From: Methanolobus sp.
GTDB taxonomy: Archaea; Halobacteriota; Methanosarcinia; Methanosarcinales; Methanosarcinaceae
Reading direction: 5' to 3'
Assembly (NCBI GenBank): GCA_030154025.1
Contig: JASKKT010000011.1
Coordinates: 1 to 54,421, forward strand
DNA length: 54,421 nt
The position numbers and the translations under genes were made by a program. This document shows positions 26,670 through 35,714 of the stretch, piece by piece. The notes beneath the pieces were generated by a model. The model saw only the letters and a program-made list of their open reading frames with translations. It was not told where the DNA came from and made no database searches. Numbering within the stretch: position 1 is the first letter of the stretch; each line of letters begins with the position of its first letter.

Positions 26670-27095
26670 TCACTGAGCTTGCGGACCTATCCTTATGGTG
26701 CTTCTGTGTACGGCATTTCCCTGCATGTCCTCTACGAGCATCTCCATTTCGTACAAGGAAGAGCTCTGCCTCGGGACAATGATCATCACGGGTTCCTTGA
26801 CCGTTACATTTTCACGTAATTGCCTGCCGGAAAACTCCAGGGTGTTACCGTCAGCCGTAATAGTGTAACTTATATAGTAATCATCATTCATTGCAGCTTC
26901 ACGTAAGACGTAGCTGAACTCCAGCCTGTCATCATAAGCATTTGTCACAGCTATGAACCTATCATTGTTTATGCTGTTTTCACTCACATTGATGACCTGC
27001 ATGCAGCCTCCGGCCCCGTAATAGTAGTTGCCTGCAGCCGTTATCGCCGCCATGATCAAAAAGGATATAGCAAGAACCTTCAATATGTCACCCAA
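26670..27095 (-). CDS. Membrane-anchored small protein, unknown function
   Basis: This protein has one N-terminal membrane helix (KVLAISFLIMAAITAAGNYYY) followed by about 110 residues that look extracytoplasmic and beta-rich, ending in an HRSTIRIGP strand. A frame extends up to 27158, but that leader has no ribosome site. A perfect AGGAGG at 27107-27102 lies six bases before TTG at 27095, so I place the start there (141 residues). A second TTG at 27083 is possible. It resembles other short type II-like surface proteins of methanogens, with no identified role. Confidence 0.62.
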   Translation of the reverse strand: MGDILKVLAISFLIMAAITAAGNYYYGAGGCMQVINVSENSINNDRFIAVTNAYDDRLEFSYVLREAAMNDDYYISYTITADGNTLEFSGRQLRENVTVKEPVMIIVPRQSSSLYEMEMLVEDMQGNAVHRSTIRIGPQAQ

Positions 27096-27275
27096 CAAAT
27101 GCCTCCTGTTTTTGATGAATCTAGTCCTTAAGTAGTAATGTAGTTTATGCAATATCAAGCGGGGTTTATACTTAAGATTTTACTAAGAGTACTGCAGTCA
27201 ACTGTAATCCTCTTGTAAAATGAGCCCATATCATCCTATGGGTACAACGGGCATGATTCCCGTCGGGGGTGCAGT

Positions 27276-27598
27276 ATGAATAAAGAAGAATCTGACAGGG
27301 ATATAAGGCATGTATCGGGATGTTCGAGAATCCAGACGAGAAAACGAAAGAGATATGCAAGAGCTTTATTGACAACGTCTGAATTGTCCGCCAGAAACAT
27401 GACAATGGGGAAATAGAGGACATTAAGAGCTACAGGGAGAGGGTTATGGGTCTCTACCAGGCCATGTTCGTTCTTGGGGCCGACCACTCGATCCTGGATG
27501 AGATTATGGAGCGCGTACATCCGGATTGGAATGAAAAGTGGCGGGGCCCGAAACCCTGCCGGCATGTTCTGTGCGTACAAGGGAGGCTTCTCAGATAG
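27276..27598 (+). pseudogene. Decayed small gene (frameshift plus in-frame TGA)
   Basis: An ATG at 27276 follows a good GGGGGTG ribosome site, but the frame shifts by two near 27315-27320 into a second frame. That frame begins MFENPDEKTKEICKSFIDNV, meets TGA at 27380-27382, and then continues as a sensible polar, helical protein (GEIEDIKSYRERVMGLYQAM) to TAG at 27596-27598. Codon choice in the second frame looks like the neighbouring genes. Methanosarcinales are not known to read TGA as selenocysteine, so a broken gene is the simplest reading. The rest of the 27096-27706 gap shows nothing else. Confidence 0.6.
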
Positions 27599-27706
27599 AA
27601 CCTGTTTTTCTCTGTGATGCTGCCACAAGCCTTTATATTACCAGAAACAAACTTAAGCAAGTGACTTAGCAAGAATATCCAGACCATTGCAAGAGATTTG
27701 TTATAA

Positions 27707-28174
27707 CTAGCAAGATTTGTATCCCCCCATTGCAAGCTGCTTGAGCTTTTGCAGTGCTTTGGGCCAGATAGTTTGGAGCATCTCCTCGTACTCTCCCTCT
27801 GCCGTGTCCACATCTACCATTACTTCGGTTCTGCCGTCCATTTCCTTAAAGGTGTAGTTTTCAAGTGCGCCGGCCCATTCTTTTACTGCTTCACCTGAAG
27901 TGTCTTCTTTTCCGTCCTGAACAGTACCGATGTGCTCTATGGATATGTACTCGTATGGCCGGTTCCCTTTTATCCGGCTCACCATGCCGGACATAGCACC
28001 TGTCTCATCCGGCGCAAGGAAAAGCATCTTACTTCCTTTGCTCCAGTCACCTACATATTGTGAACCGGGTGAAAATACCTCCGTCCACAGCCGATAGGAA
28101 TCCTGGTTAAGCATAGTGTCCCATACCTTTTCCTTTGGTGCGTTGATAACAATCGAATAATGCAGTTTGCGCAT
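27707..28174 (-). CDS. SRPBCC-fold (AHSA1/polyketide cyclase-like) protein
   Basis: The 155-residue protein begins MRKLHYSIVINAPKEKVWDTM, the standard first strand and helix of the START/SRPBCC fold. It continues with YRLWTEVFSPGSQYVGDW and a C-terminal helix (MLQTIWPKALQKLKQLA). Such proteins bind hydrophobic ligands in a deep cavity, and the ligand is unknown here. The frame is open to 28219, but GGGAGATAGA precedes the ATG at 28174, so I use that. It is a single gene with a free upstream region. Confidence 0.83.
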   Translation of the reverse strand: MRKLHYSIVINAPKEKVWDTMLNQDSYRLWTEVFSPGSQYVGDWSKGSKMLFLAPDETGAMSGMVSRIKGNRPYEYISIEHIGTVQDGKEDTSGEAVKEWAGALENYTFKEMDGRTEVMVDVDTAEGEYEEMLQTIWPKALQKLKQLAMGGYKSC

Positions 28175-28469
28175 TCTATCTCCCTTAAATTCCAAATTTC
28201 CGTTGTCCTTCAATCCCACTTCTCTTCCATGTTATCTTTTTTAAAAGAGTGTACATTTTTAGTCAGGGAGTATGAGATAAATATCTATCGGATTCTGCTT
28301 CGGTAATGAAAAAACGGGATGTACTGCATGGCATGACGCTTTCAGGGCCATTAAAACCAGAGTCTCAATTATCTTAACCGTCAGAATATTTCATGGAAGT
28401 AAATACTGAACTTTACTTCATGATAAAAAGAGAAAAACAATCCCGGACAAGCCGGGATTTAGCCAATTA
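28175..28469. other. Spacer holding two hairpins downstream of tRNA-Asp
   Basis: No gene is seen. GAAGTAAA (28396-28403) and TTTACTTC (28412-28419) form an eight-pair stem with an eight-base loop, extended by CATG/ATG. A stronger G+C hairpin with T-tract follows at 28424-28459, listed separately. The left part contains the SRPBCC gene promoter region and an AT-rich stretch. Confidence 0.45.
28424..28459 (-). terminator. Hairpin and T-tract terminator of the tRNA transcript
   Basis: On the minus strand AATCCCGG and CCGGGATT (28459-28452 and 28446-28439) form an eight-pair stem with a five-base loop. It is followed directly by GTTTTTCTCTTTTT. It begins ten bases after the 3' end of tRNA-Asp. 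Confidence 0.7.
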
Positions 28470-28542
28470 CGCCCGAACCGGGATTCGAACCCGGGTCGAA
28501 GCCTCGACAGGGCTTCATGATAGGCCTCTACACTATTCGGAC
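28470..28542 (-). tRNA. tRNA-Asp (GUC)
   Basis: Read on the minus strand, the gene folds as a full cloverleaf of 73 bases. The acceptor GTCCGAA pairs with TTCGGGC with one G-U pair, and the anticodon stem AAGCC/GGCTT encloses the loop CTGTCGA with anticodon GTC. The T-arm is CCGGG-TTCGAAT-CCCGG, and the discriminator base is G, as usual for Asp. CCA is not encoded. It lies 73 bases downstream of tRNA-Tyr and is probably cotranscribed with it. Confidence 0.93.
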
Positions 28543-28615
28543 ACGCGGAGGTTATCGCTTTTGAGCACCCCTACATGGGATTCTTAGCATATAAACTTTT
28601 GTCTGGTTTTGGAAG

Positions 28616-28725
28616 TCCCGCCTCCCAGACTCGAACCGGGGGCATCGCGGTGCCTGCGCGGTATGTGTGAGCGAATCACATGAACCATACTACAGCCGCG
28701 CACTCTACCACTGAGTTAAGGCGGG
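28616..28725 (-). tRNA. tRNA-Tyr (GUA) with a 38-base intron
   Basis: The acceptor CCCGCCT/AGGCGGG, D-arm ACTC/GAGT, anticodon stem CGCGG/CCGCG, five-base variable loop ATGCC and T-arm CCCGG/CTGGG give a 72-base mature tRNA with discriminator A. The gene is 110 bases long because an intron (28689-28652) follows the base after the anticodon, the standard archaeal 37/38 site. CTGT in exon 1 pairs with GCAG at the intron end, leaving three-base bulges AGT and GCA with the cut after the second base of each. This is a bulge-helix-bulge for the splicing endonuclease. The intron itself folds into a TGTGA/TCACA hairpin. Confidence 0.92.
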
Positions 28726-28745
28726 TCCTGCAAACCATGCAACGT

Positions 28746-28760
28746 CACGGCAGTGCCGTG
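28746..28760 (-). promoter_or_regulatory. Perfect palindrome upstream of tRNA-Tyr
   Basis: CACGGCA-G-TGCCGTG is a seven-base perfect inverted repeat about 20 bases before the 5' end of tRNA-Tyr. AAGTATTATTATG on the minus strand (about 28775-28790) may be the TATA box. The palindrome sits where transcription would begin, so it is either an operator or the start of a precursor leader. The rest of 28726-28969 shows no gene. Confidence 0.45.
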
Positions 28761-28969
28761 CGATGTAACACTCCAATACGCATAATAATACTTATCTCTT
28801 TCGCCGCAATGGCCATGGGATTCCGGGAAGGCACGGAACTTGCACAGATACAGGAGATACCAGAAAGAAAGAGAAGTTACAGCAGCCAGATACGCTGGCC
28901 AAAAAAGAAGTATCATCAGGCACCTCTGCTGAAGTGCCTTCGATATGCGGATAATTAACCGGACCGGGT

Positions 28970-30166
28970 TCAGAAGGTGTCCAGTTCACCCTTGGTCACC
29001 ATATCAGTGATCTTGGTGATATTGGACAGCCACTCGTCCATGACAGCCTCGGTCTCTGCTCTGATGGATGAAAAGTTCGCCCCGTCTTCCGGAATGATCT
29101 GGGCGCTTGCCACAAGAGGCTGGTCTATTGGCTTGCCTATCTGGGACAGCAGGCGTATGTAAACGTCCTGAACCTCGGGCACTGCCTTTACTATATCCCT
29201 TGCCATCTGGGTGGACAGCAGGTTATAGATCTTGCCGATGTGGTTGATCGGGTTCTTGCCGCTGGTGGCCTCCATGCTCATAGGCCTGCCCGGCGTGATA
29301 AGGCCGTTGCAACGGTTTCCGCGTCCTACCGAGCCATCATCACCCATCTCCGCGGATGTGCCTGTTACGGTCAGGAACACCGAGCCGCATTTCTCATTGT
29401 CGCCTGTGTTAAAGAAGGCAGAGACATTCCTGTCAGTACGCTTCATGGCGAGGTCCGTTACGTAGTCCACCATCTCCTCCTTCAGGTTGATGTAGTGGTC
29501 CATATCGTCAATGTGCCGACCTACCATTCCGCAGCAGATGGTAAGATTGATGTCGTTATCATCCCTGAGGCCCATTACCTTGATATCAGTCCCTATACCC
29601 GGGATCTTCTTCTTCAGGTCCGTGATGAGCTTCCTCTCGGTCTCATAGACGATCTGTTCAAGCTCAGAGAAGGGAGCGTGACCGATACCAAAGGATGTGT
29701 CGTTTGCAACAGGCACCCTGGCCCTGTTAAAGACATCCCTGAGGTCCGAGGAGCCGGTACCCATCTTACAGTCGATGATCATGTCCCTTTCAAGATCAAG
29801 GTCGACCATATTCCTGCGGATATATTCCCTTGCAGCTGAAAGGGCCACTGCCTCAGCAGGGATCTCCACACCTTCGAATTCCTTCGTGGCCCTTCCCACA
29901 AGCAGGGCGTATATGGGCTGGATGACCTCTCCGCCGCCGAACTTCGGGCTTGACCTGCCTGCCACGATCTGCGTCTCATCGGTATTGTGGTGCAGGACCA
30001 CACCGCACTTCTTAATGTATTCTTTACATAGCGCACGGCTCACTGCCTCGGAAAGACCATCTGAAATGCTGTCAGGGTGACCAATACCCTTCCTTTCCAC
30101 AATTTCGATCTTTTGCTTTTCAATAGGCGTCTGTATCAGGTGTTCGACATTGATATTACGCATCAT
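28970..30166 (-). CDS. S-adenosylmethionine synthetase, archaeal type
   Basis: The enzyme makes SAM from methionine and ATP. The 398-residue protein belongs to the archaeal MAT family, which is distant from bacterial Met[19 protein letters not shown] near the start, [15 protein letters not shown], and [14 protein letters not shown]. The frame continues 46 codons upstream, but GAGG lies eight bases before ATG at 30166 and homologs start there. ATG at 30163 is equally possible. SAM feeds the several radical SAM and methyltransferase enzymes in this window. The leader carries a long inverted repeat, listed separately. Confidence 0.94.
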   Translation of the reverse strand: MMRNINVEHLIQTPIEKQKIEIVERKGIGHPDSISDGLSEAVSRALCKEYIKKCGVVLHHNTDETQIVAGRSSPKFGGGEVIQPIYALLVGRATKEFEGVEIPAEAVALSAAREYIRRNMVDLDLERDMIIDCKMGTGSSDLRDVFNRARVPVANDTSFGIGHAPFSELEQIVYETERKLITDLKKKIPGIGTDIKVMGLRDDNDINLTICCGMVGRHIDDMDHYINLKEEMVDYVTDLAMKRTDRNVSAFFNTGDNEKCGSVFLTVTGTSAEMGDDGSVGRGNRCNGLITPGRPMSMEATSGKNPINHIGKIYNLLSTQMARDIVKAVPEVQDVYIRLLSQIGKPIDQPLVASAQIIPEDGANFSSIRAETEAVMDEWLSNITKITDMVTKGELDTF

Positions 30167-30477
30167 TTTTTGATCCTCATGTGAATTAAGTAACACACTG
30201 CGAAAGAATAGATAATCGGACAGATAATTAAGTATTCTTTCTGTATCAACTACCCACGTATTATTTAATATTAACTCTTCACCAATATTACTGTGAATAA
30301 TCAATTATGCGTACAGACAATATAGAATGATACATCCATCAGCGTGAAATCTATATCACATAAAGGACTTTCAGAGAACAATCCAGATAAGTGCCGGATA
30401 TCCTGACAGCAATATAGCTCATCGATACCAATCGAAACCATACATCCGGCCGTTCACTTTTACCAGAAGGATCATAC
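30167..30477. other. Divergent control region between SAM synthetase and hisG
   Basis: This 311-base region holds the leader of the SAM synthetase gene with its inverted repeat (30202-30241) and an AT-rich element TTAATATTAAATAATA (about 30258-30273, minus strand) that fits its TATA box. On the right, hisG has an AGAAGGATC ribosome site. AATATAG near 30410 is a weak TATA candidate. No coding frame is convincing. Confidence 0.5.
30202..30241 (-). promoter_or_regulatory. Nine-base inverted repeat in the SAM synthetase leader
   Basis: GAAAGAATA (30202-30210) and TATTCTTTC (30233-30241) are perfect inverted copies, 22 bases apart. The distance from the TATA-like element places the transcript start at or just before this stem. 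The RNA would thus begin with a hairpin, followed by about 35 bases to the ribosome site. It may protect the mRNA 5' end, act as an operator, or regulate translation. Confidence 0.5.
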
Positions 30478-31332
30478 ATGATACGTATTGCTATACCTAA
30501 TAAAGGACGCCTGCACGACCCCACGGTCAGCCTGCTCAGGGAAGCGGGACTGCCTGTGCTTGAAGGCGGCACAAGGAAACTTTTTGCAAAAACCACGGAC
30601 CCTGAGATAACATACCTTTTTGCGAGGGCTGCGGATATACCCGAATATGTCCAGGACGGTGCGGCGGATGTGGGTATCACCGGGCTTGACCTGATAAACG
30701 AGACCGAGGCCAATGTAGAGGTTCTGCTGGACCTTAAGTTCGGAGCCGCTAATCTCGTGCTCGCTGTCCCCGAGGACTCTCCCATATCCTCTGCAGAACA
30801 GCTTGAAGGTATGCGTGTGGCAACGGTTTTCCCGAATATCACCCGCAAGTACTTTGACAACGCAGGAGTGAAGATAGAGATCATAAGGGTAAGCGGGGCA
30901 TGCGAGATGACCCCTCACGTTGGCATTGCAGATGCCATTGTGGATATCTCAAGCTCGGGCACTACCCTTGTCACGAACCACCTGAAGATGATCGAGAAGG
31001 TGTTCTCTTCCTCGGTCTACCTGATAGCCAACAGGAAAAGCATGCAGAAGGACGGCAAGATCCAGCAGATAAAGACTGCCGTTGAAAGCGTGCTGCGTGC
31101 CAAGGGCAAGCGCTACCTGATGATGAACGTGCCTGCAGAATGTCTTGAGCAGGTCAAGAAAGTACTTCCGGGACTTGCCGGGCCTACTGTGATGAAGGTG
31201 GAATCCGATGAATCCATGCTTGCGGTCCATGCAGTGGTAGGGTCAGATACGATATTTACAACTGTTGGCGAACTTAAGGCAGCCGGCGCCAGGGACATCC
31301 TGGTCGTGCCCATCGAAAGGATGATGCCCTGA
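30478..31332 (+). CDS. hisG: ATP phosphoribosyltransferase, long form
   Basis: HisG condenses ATP with PRPP, the first step of histidine synthesis. The 284-residue protein begins IRIAIPNKGRLHDPTVSLL and has the PRPP-binding region DAIVDISSSGTTLVTNHL. Its C-terminal 75 residues form the regulatory ACT-like domain of long-form HisG (MKVESDESMLAVHAVV), the site of histidine feedback. An AGAAGGATC ribosome site precedes the ATG. It opens the hisG-hisA-hisB cluster with nine bases to the next gene. Confidence 0.96.
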   Translation: MIRIAIPNKGRLHDPTVSLLREAGLPVLEGGTRKLFAKTTDPEITYLFARAADIPEYVQDGAADVGITGLDLINETEANVEVLLDLKFGAANLVLAVPEDSPISSAEQLEGMRVATVFPNITRKYFDNAGVKIEIIRVSGACEMTPHVGIADAIVDISSSGTTLVTNHLKMIEKVFSSSVYLIANRKSMQKDGKIQQIKTAVESVLRAKGKRYLMMNVPAECLEQVKKVLPGLAGPTVMKVESDESMLAVHAVVGSDTIFTTVGELKAAGARDILVVPIERMMP

Positions 31333-31341
31333 GGTATTGAC

Positions 31342-32085
31342 ATGAGCTTTGAGATAATTCCTGCAGTAGATATGAAGAACGGCAAGTGTGTGCAGTTGGT
31401 CCAGGGCGTGCCCGGCAGCGAGCTGGTAAGCATTGATGACCCTGTGGCAGTTGCAAGGGACTGGGTGTCCCAGGGTGCAAGAACCCTTCACCTGATAGAC
31501 CTTGACGGCGCCATAGAAGGCCGGCGCCATAATGCTCCTATCATCGAGTGCATTGTGAAGGAGTGCAAGCCCATGGGCGTGATCATCCAGGTTGGAGGAG
31601 GTATCCGCTCCTTTGAGGATGCGGCAGGCCTGCTGGAACTTGGCGTCGACCGGGTGATACTCAGTACGGCTGCCATTAAGAACCCCGCTCTTGTGAAGCA
31701 ACTGTCAGACTCCTTCGGCAGCGAGCGTGTCAACGTCGCCCTTGATTCCAGGAACGGGAAAATATCGATAGAGGGCTGGAAAAAGCAGTCTGAACATACT
31801 GCCGTCGAGATGGGAGCCAGGTTTGAGGAGCTTGGGGCCGGAAGCCTGCTTTTCACCAATATAGACACGGAAGGCCTTATGAAAGGTATCAATACAAAAC
31901 CTACCGAAGAGCTGGTAGGATCAGTAAACATTCCCGTGATCGCATCCGGAGGGGTCACGGGACTTGCAGACCTCATCGCCATCAAAAGAACAGGCGCCTC
32001 AGCTGTTGTTGTGGGAAGTGCGCTGTACACCGGCAAGTTCACGCTCGCAGAAGCGATAAATATTATTAATGAAGATATAAATTAA
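31342..32085 (+). CDS. hisA: ProFAR isomerase
   Basis: HisA opens the ribose ring of ProFAR by an Amadori rearrangement in histidine synthesis. The 247-residue beta/alpha barrel has the N-terminal catalytic Asp in PAVDMKNGKCVQLVQG, the opposite phosphate loops VGGGIRSFEDA and VIASGGVTG, and the closing VGSALYTGKF. A GAGGT site precedes the ATG. It lies nine bases after hisG and 42 before hisB. Confidence 0.96.
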   Translation: MSFEIIPAVDMKNGKCVQLVQGVPGSELVSIDDPVAVARDWVSQGARTLHLIDLDGAIEGRRHNAPIIECIVKECKPMGVIIQVGGGIRSFEDAAGLLELGVDRVILSTAAIKNPALVKQLSDSFGSERVNVALDSRNGKISIEGWKKQSEHTAVEMGARFEELGAGSLLFTNIDTEGLMKGINTKPTEELVGSVNIPVIASGGVTGLADLIAIKRTGASAVVVGSALYTGKFTLAEAINIINEDIN

Positions 32086-32127
32086 AGATATAAAGGACGT
32101 TTCCAGGCAAATACTACAGGTGCACCC

Positions 32128-32703
32128 ATGAGAGAAGCTAAAATTTCACGCAAGACAGGCGAGACCGACATCCGCATTGAGCTGAAGCTTGATGGGACAG
32201 GTTCATCCACCATCAGTACGGGCATAGGGTTCTTTGATCACATGCTCACAGCATTCTCAAAACACAGCGGTTTTGACCTTATTGTGGATGCAAAGGGCGA
32301 TCTAGTCGTGGATGACCATCACCTCATTGAGGATACAGGTATTGTCCTCGGACAGGCCATAGCAGCAGCCCTTGAAAACAAGGCAGGCATTGCCAGGTTC
32401 GGCGAGGCCCTCATTCCCATGGACGAGGCGCTGGCAAGTGTTGCTCTGGACATAGGAGGTCGCAGCTACCTCGTGCTTGAAGCGGCATTCGTATCACCAA
32501 AAGTGGGGGAGTTCAGCACCCAGATGGTCAGGCATTTCTTCGAATCCATCGTCCAGCACGCAAAGATAAACATGCACGCAAGCGTCTACGGAGACAATGA
32601 CCATCACAAGATAGAGGCACTCTTCAAGGCTTTCGCATACGCCCTGAAAAGAGCAGCGGTCATTGAAGGGCAGGGCATTAAGAGCACAAAGGGAACATTA
32701 TAG
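32128..32703 (+). CDS. hisB: Imidazoleglycerol-phosphate dehydratase
   Basis: HisB dehydrates imidazole glycerol phosphate to imidazole acetol phosphate. The 191-residue protein shows both Mn-binding repeats, [17 protein letters not shown] with [14 protein letters not shown], and [19 protein letters not shown] near the end. It is the monofunctional form without the phosphatase domain. The AGGTG site precedes the ATG. The TAG stop lies six bases from the end of the convergent MutS-family gene. Confidence 0.96.
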   Translation: MREAKISRKTGETDIRIELKLDGTGSSTISTGIGFFDHMLTAFSKHSGFDLIVDAKGDLVVDDHHLIEDTGIVLGQAIAAALENKAGIARFGEALIPMDEALASVALDIGGRSYLVLEAAFVSPKVGEFSTQMVRHFFESIVQHAKINMHASVYGDNDHHKIEALFKAFAYALKRAAVIEGQGIKSTKGTL

Positions 32704-32709
32704 CCAGGC

Positions 32710-34824
32710 TTACCTGAACTTTTCCCTTAACCTTGCATAGAATTCCTGCTCACTGCCTGTTGTTTTCTTTGAGAGCCTCTCCACTATCAGTTCAGGCGTG
32801 CTCTTTGCAATATAATTGTATCTTGGACTGCGGTCCACGATGAGGTTTAGGTCCGCATCAAGTCCGCTGGCCTCGATACCGTCCACCCGGATGCTGCTTT
32901 TCGTATTCTCAAGTATCAGTTCCGATAGATGGGACACGAACACTGCCATGCTGCGCTTGTTCTCTGTCAGCACCTCGAGTATGCCTGCTATGATCTTGGC
33001 CGAGGCTCCCGGCTCGGTTATGGATTCAAGCTCATCTACCAGCACCAGCTTGCTCGTGTCGTCTGCGACCACTGCAAACTCGGTCAGTGTGGTCTCAAAG
33101 GCCCCAGCATCCAGGGTGCCCTTGGATTTGGCGAAATAGTACATCCCGTCAGTAAAGGAAATCTCGAAGGCTGATGCAGGCACCGGGAAACCCATGTGTG
33201 CCAGGATGACGGATTGTGCCAGCAGCTCCAGCATGGAGGTCTTACCTCCCGAATTGACACCGCTAAGGAGCACGACCCTTTTTGGGTCCTCCTGCGGGCT
33301 GAAGCGGGTTATGCCTACTGAATAATCTATCGGGACGACCTTCCCATGCCTGGAGAGGATGAACATGTTCCTTCCCTTCTCAAAGCCAAAGCCGGGACCC
33401 TCTACTATTTCCGGCATGATGAGGTTGTGAGAAGATGCAAAGCATCCTATTGCAAAGCCGACGTCGAAATCCAGTACTTCCCTGACCATGCCCCTGACAG
33501 TGTCAAGAGAAGAGGCAAGTACCCTGGAAACTTCACGCTTGTGCTCAAGCTGCCGTTTCAGGATCTTTTTCTCAATATGCTGCCTGAAAGCATTCAATTG
33601 CTCACGATCGGCTTCAAGTGGATGCGCGATCTCCTCAGGGAAGAGCGAGTCAACAAAGAGGGCTTCCTTCTTTTCAAGGCTCAGAGTGCTGCATATCTCA
33701 CCGGCGCATTCCCTGACCACCGTATGATAGGAAGTGCGCAGCTTTTTACCTACCAGCTCCTTCAGCTCCACCGACCCCTTCATCACCTTCAGCATCTCCT
33801 GCCCCCTCAGTGTGAACTCGCTGTTCACAAGGCATTCATCCAGTTTTGCATTGGCATTCCTCACGGCGGTGCAAACGGACTGGTCAAGGCCGGACATTAC
33901 AGAACGCAGCCGGTCAACCTCCTTGTCCGTGCCTGTGGTTATGTTGCCGTTCTCGTCTATCACCGAGAGGACAGAGGCAAGCTTCTCGAGGTCTTTATCA
34001 GGCACGCCGGCATAGAAGTCAATGCCTTTTGAGCGTAGCAACTGCACCACCTGTATCGAGCATACGATGCTCTCGAGATTCCTTGCAAAGGCGGATATAT
34101 CCTTCTCGGGAATGATCTGCCAGTTCTCTGCACCCTTAAGGTCAGTGATGAACTCCGGCCTTACATCCTCCGGAAAATCAAAGGAGAGGTATGCATCATC
34201 AGCTGCGATAACGTGAGAATACCCCCTTGCAGTGTCAATGAACTCGGACATCGACCTTGCAAGGTGCACGTCCAGCATCGGCCCGAATCTCTCACGGGCA
34301 TATTCGAACACCTTCTGATCCGCAGTTACGATAACCCGGTCCCGCACCTTGGGAATAGTGAAGTTGAAGTTGAACTGCTTTACCTTGGGAAGCAGGGCGA
34401 GTATCTCCTCATCATCCTTCAGGAGCCTCGCGGTGTCCATGTAGGATGAGACTGAGCTGCGCATCTCCATTATAATGTCAGACCTGCTCGAAGGGTAGGG
34501 AATGTAGATGTTCAGTTTGTCCCTGGCATAGGAAGTGTGGGCGAAGCCCTTCACAAGGTCAAGGACCTTCTCGTAGACATCCATGGCTTCCCTTGTCTTC
34601 AGGAAATCAAACGCTGTCACTCCTTCCTTCCTGGAGCGGACATCATGCACAAGGGTGACAGCATAGCGCTGGCCCATGCCCTCGACCTGGGAGATGCTGG
34701 CAATATCACCACCTACAATGGCTTCGAGGGCCAGGCTCTCACTTCCGAAATGCTCAATGAGGCGCTTGGCCATCTTGTCCCCTATGCGGGGTATATCACG
34801 TAAGCTCCTGATATCAACCGACAT
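32710..34824 (-). CDS. Helix-hairpin-helix MutS-family ATPase
   Basis: The 704-residue protein combines an N-terminal helix-hairpin-helix DNA-binding region (LRDIPRIGDKMAKRLIEHFG and VEGMGQRYAVTLV, about 7-60) with a C-terminal MutS ABC ATPase: Walker A GVNSGGKTS (522-530) and Walker B KLVLVDE (592-598). The middle is helical, like the MutS lever domain, but no mismatch-recognition domain or Smr nuclease is present. It therefore belongs to the archaeal MutS-related branch near MutS2, whose role may be in recombination or branched DNA rather than mismatch repair. An AAGGT site precedes the ATG at 34824. Confidence 0.85.
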   Translation of the reverse strand: MSVDIRSLRDIPRIGDKMAKRLIEHFGSESLALEAIVGGDIASISQVEGMGQRYAVTLVHDVRSRKEGVTAFDFLKTREAMDVYEKVLDLVKGFAHTSYARDKLNIYIPYPSSRSDIIMEMRSSVSSYMDTARLLKDDEEILALLPKVKQFNFNFTIPKVRDRVIVTADQKVFEYARERFGPMLDVHLARSMSEFIDTARGYSHVIAADDAYLSFDFPEDVRPEFITDLKGAENWQIIPEKDISAFARNLESIVCSIQVVQLLRSKGIDFYAGVPDKDLEKLASVLSVIDENGNITTGTDKEVDRLRSVMSGLDQSVCTAVRNANAKLDECLVNSEFTLRGQEMLKVMKGSVELKELVGKKLRTSYHTVVRECAGEICSTLSLEKKEALFVDSLFPEEIAHPLEADREQLNAFRQHIEKKILKRQLEHKREVSRVLASSLDTVRGMVREVLDFDVGFAIGCFASSHNLIMPEIVEGPGFGFEKGRNMFILSRHGKVVPIDYSVGITRFSPQEDPKRVVLLSGVNSGGKTSMLELLAQSVILAHMGFPVPASAFEISFTDGMYYFAKSKGTLDAGAFETTLTEFAVVADDTSKLVLVDELESITEPGASAKIIAGILEVLTENKRSMAVFVSHLSELILENTKSSIRVDGIEASGLDADLNLIVDRSPRYNYIAKSTPELIVERLSKKTTGSEQEFYARLREKFR

Positions 34825-34868
34825 AAAAACTACCTTTCATTTTTAAATATAAACACATATCCAGACCA

Positions 34869-35714
34869 TTATCCGGTAAAATTATCCAGGGTGCAGCTGG
34901 AAATGCCTCTTTCCACCTTGTACCTGTCCCGTGCAGACATTTCACTTATGTAAGAGGAAGCCTTTGGCTGCAGGTGCTTGGCATGTCCCTTATTCCTTCT
35001 TCCCGGTATCATCTGGGAATCATAGTAGACATCCCACAGGTCATCTATATCATCGGGAGCACCTGAGAAGTTCAGGCTTCCAAGGAAAGAAGAGCGGATA
35101 TGTGTGAAGTTCTCAAGTCCCAGGTAACGTCCATTGCCTATCCATGCTGTTTCCTTCTCCAGGACCGCGACAGGAAGATCGGGGTTCTTCCCGGCGAGCC
35201 AGCGGCAGAACATGTCACCTATCCTGTGAGGGGAATCCACTTTCACCGAGAGTATCCCGTTGACAAGGTCCGGGCGTGCGAACATGGACAGCCGGTGATA
35301 TGAACGCGATACGTCACGCATGTAATTATAATATTTCTTACCGGCAGGGGTCTTGCCCGAGTAAAGCAGGTCTGCGCTGCCGTTGCATGAGCAGATGAAG
35401 CGCACCAGAGAAGCCGGATCGCACGAGGAATGGCGCAGGACTAGACTTATATAGCCCTCCACGTCCGGGTCCCTTGGGGACAGGCGGCCCGTCCTTTTAC
35501 CGAGCAGTTTATGTGCAAGGGTAGTGCAGTCTGCAGATGGCCTGAAGCCCACAGCTTTCAGCTCACGTTCTGTTCCTGAAAAAGCGATCTTGCTCCTGAG
35601 CTCATCCATGTCCTTTGCAAAAAGAAGCTCTGCAGAGGGGTCCTGCAATAACTCATAAGCTGCAAGGAGCACTCCTTCAACGTTATCCATGAACGCTATA
35701 ACACGCAGGCTCAT
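34869..35714 (-). CDS. DUF4130 (TIGR03915-type) DNA-metabolism protein
   Basis: The 281-residue protein fits the family annotated as probable DNA-metabolism protein and always linked to a radical SAM partner. The YNYMRDVSRSYHRLSMFARP segment, WLAGKNPDLPVAVLE and the C-terminal DLWDVYYDSQMIPGRRN are typical. In bacteria the domain can be fused to a UdgX-like uracil-DNA glycosylase, and no such domain is here. The ATG at 35714 overlaps the stop of the radical SAM gene as ATGA, so the two are translated together. The chemistry is unproven. Confidence 0.83.
   Translation of the reverse strand: MSLRVIAFMDNVEGVLLAAYELLQDPSAELLFAKDMDELRSKIAFSGTERELKAVGFRPSADCTTLAHKLLGKRTGRLSPRDPDVEGYISLVLRHSSCDPASLVRFICSCNGSADLLYSGKTPAGKKYYNYMRDVSRSYHRLSMFARPDLVNGILSVKVDSPHRIGDMFCRWLAGKNPDLPVAVLEKETAWIGNGRYLGLENFTHIRSSFLGSLNFSGAPDDIDDLWDVYYDSQMIPGRRNKGHAKHLQPKASSYISEMSARDRYKVERGISSCTLDNFTG

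Noticed and set aside
27380-27382. In-frame TGA as a selenocysteine codon
   Set aside because: Methanosarcinales lack known selenocysteine machinery, no SECIS-like hairpin is evident, and a frameshift is also present.
27236-27813. Minus-strand open frames across the decayed gene
   Set aside because: They are shadows of the plus-strand broken gene and of the SRPBCC gene end; no ribosome sites.
30351-30884. 177-codon open frame antisense to hisG
   Set aside because: It lies opposite the well-supported hisG start, has no ribosome site and shows no domain; a shadow of hisG codon bias.
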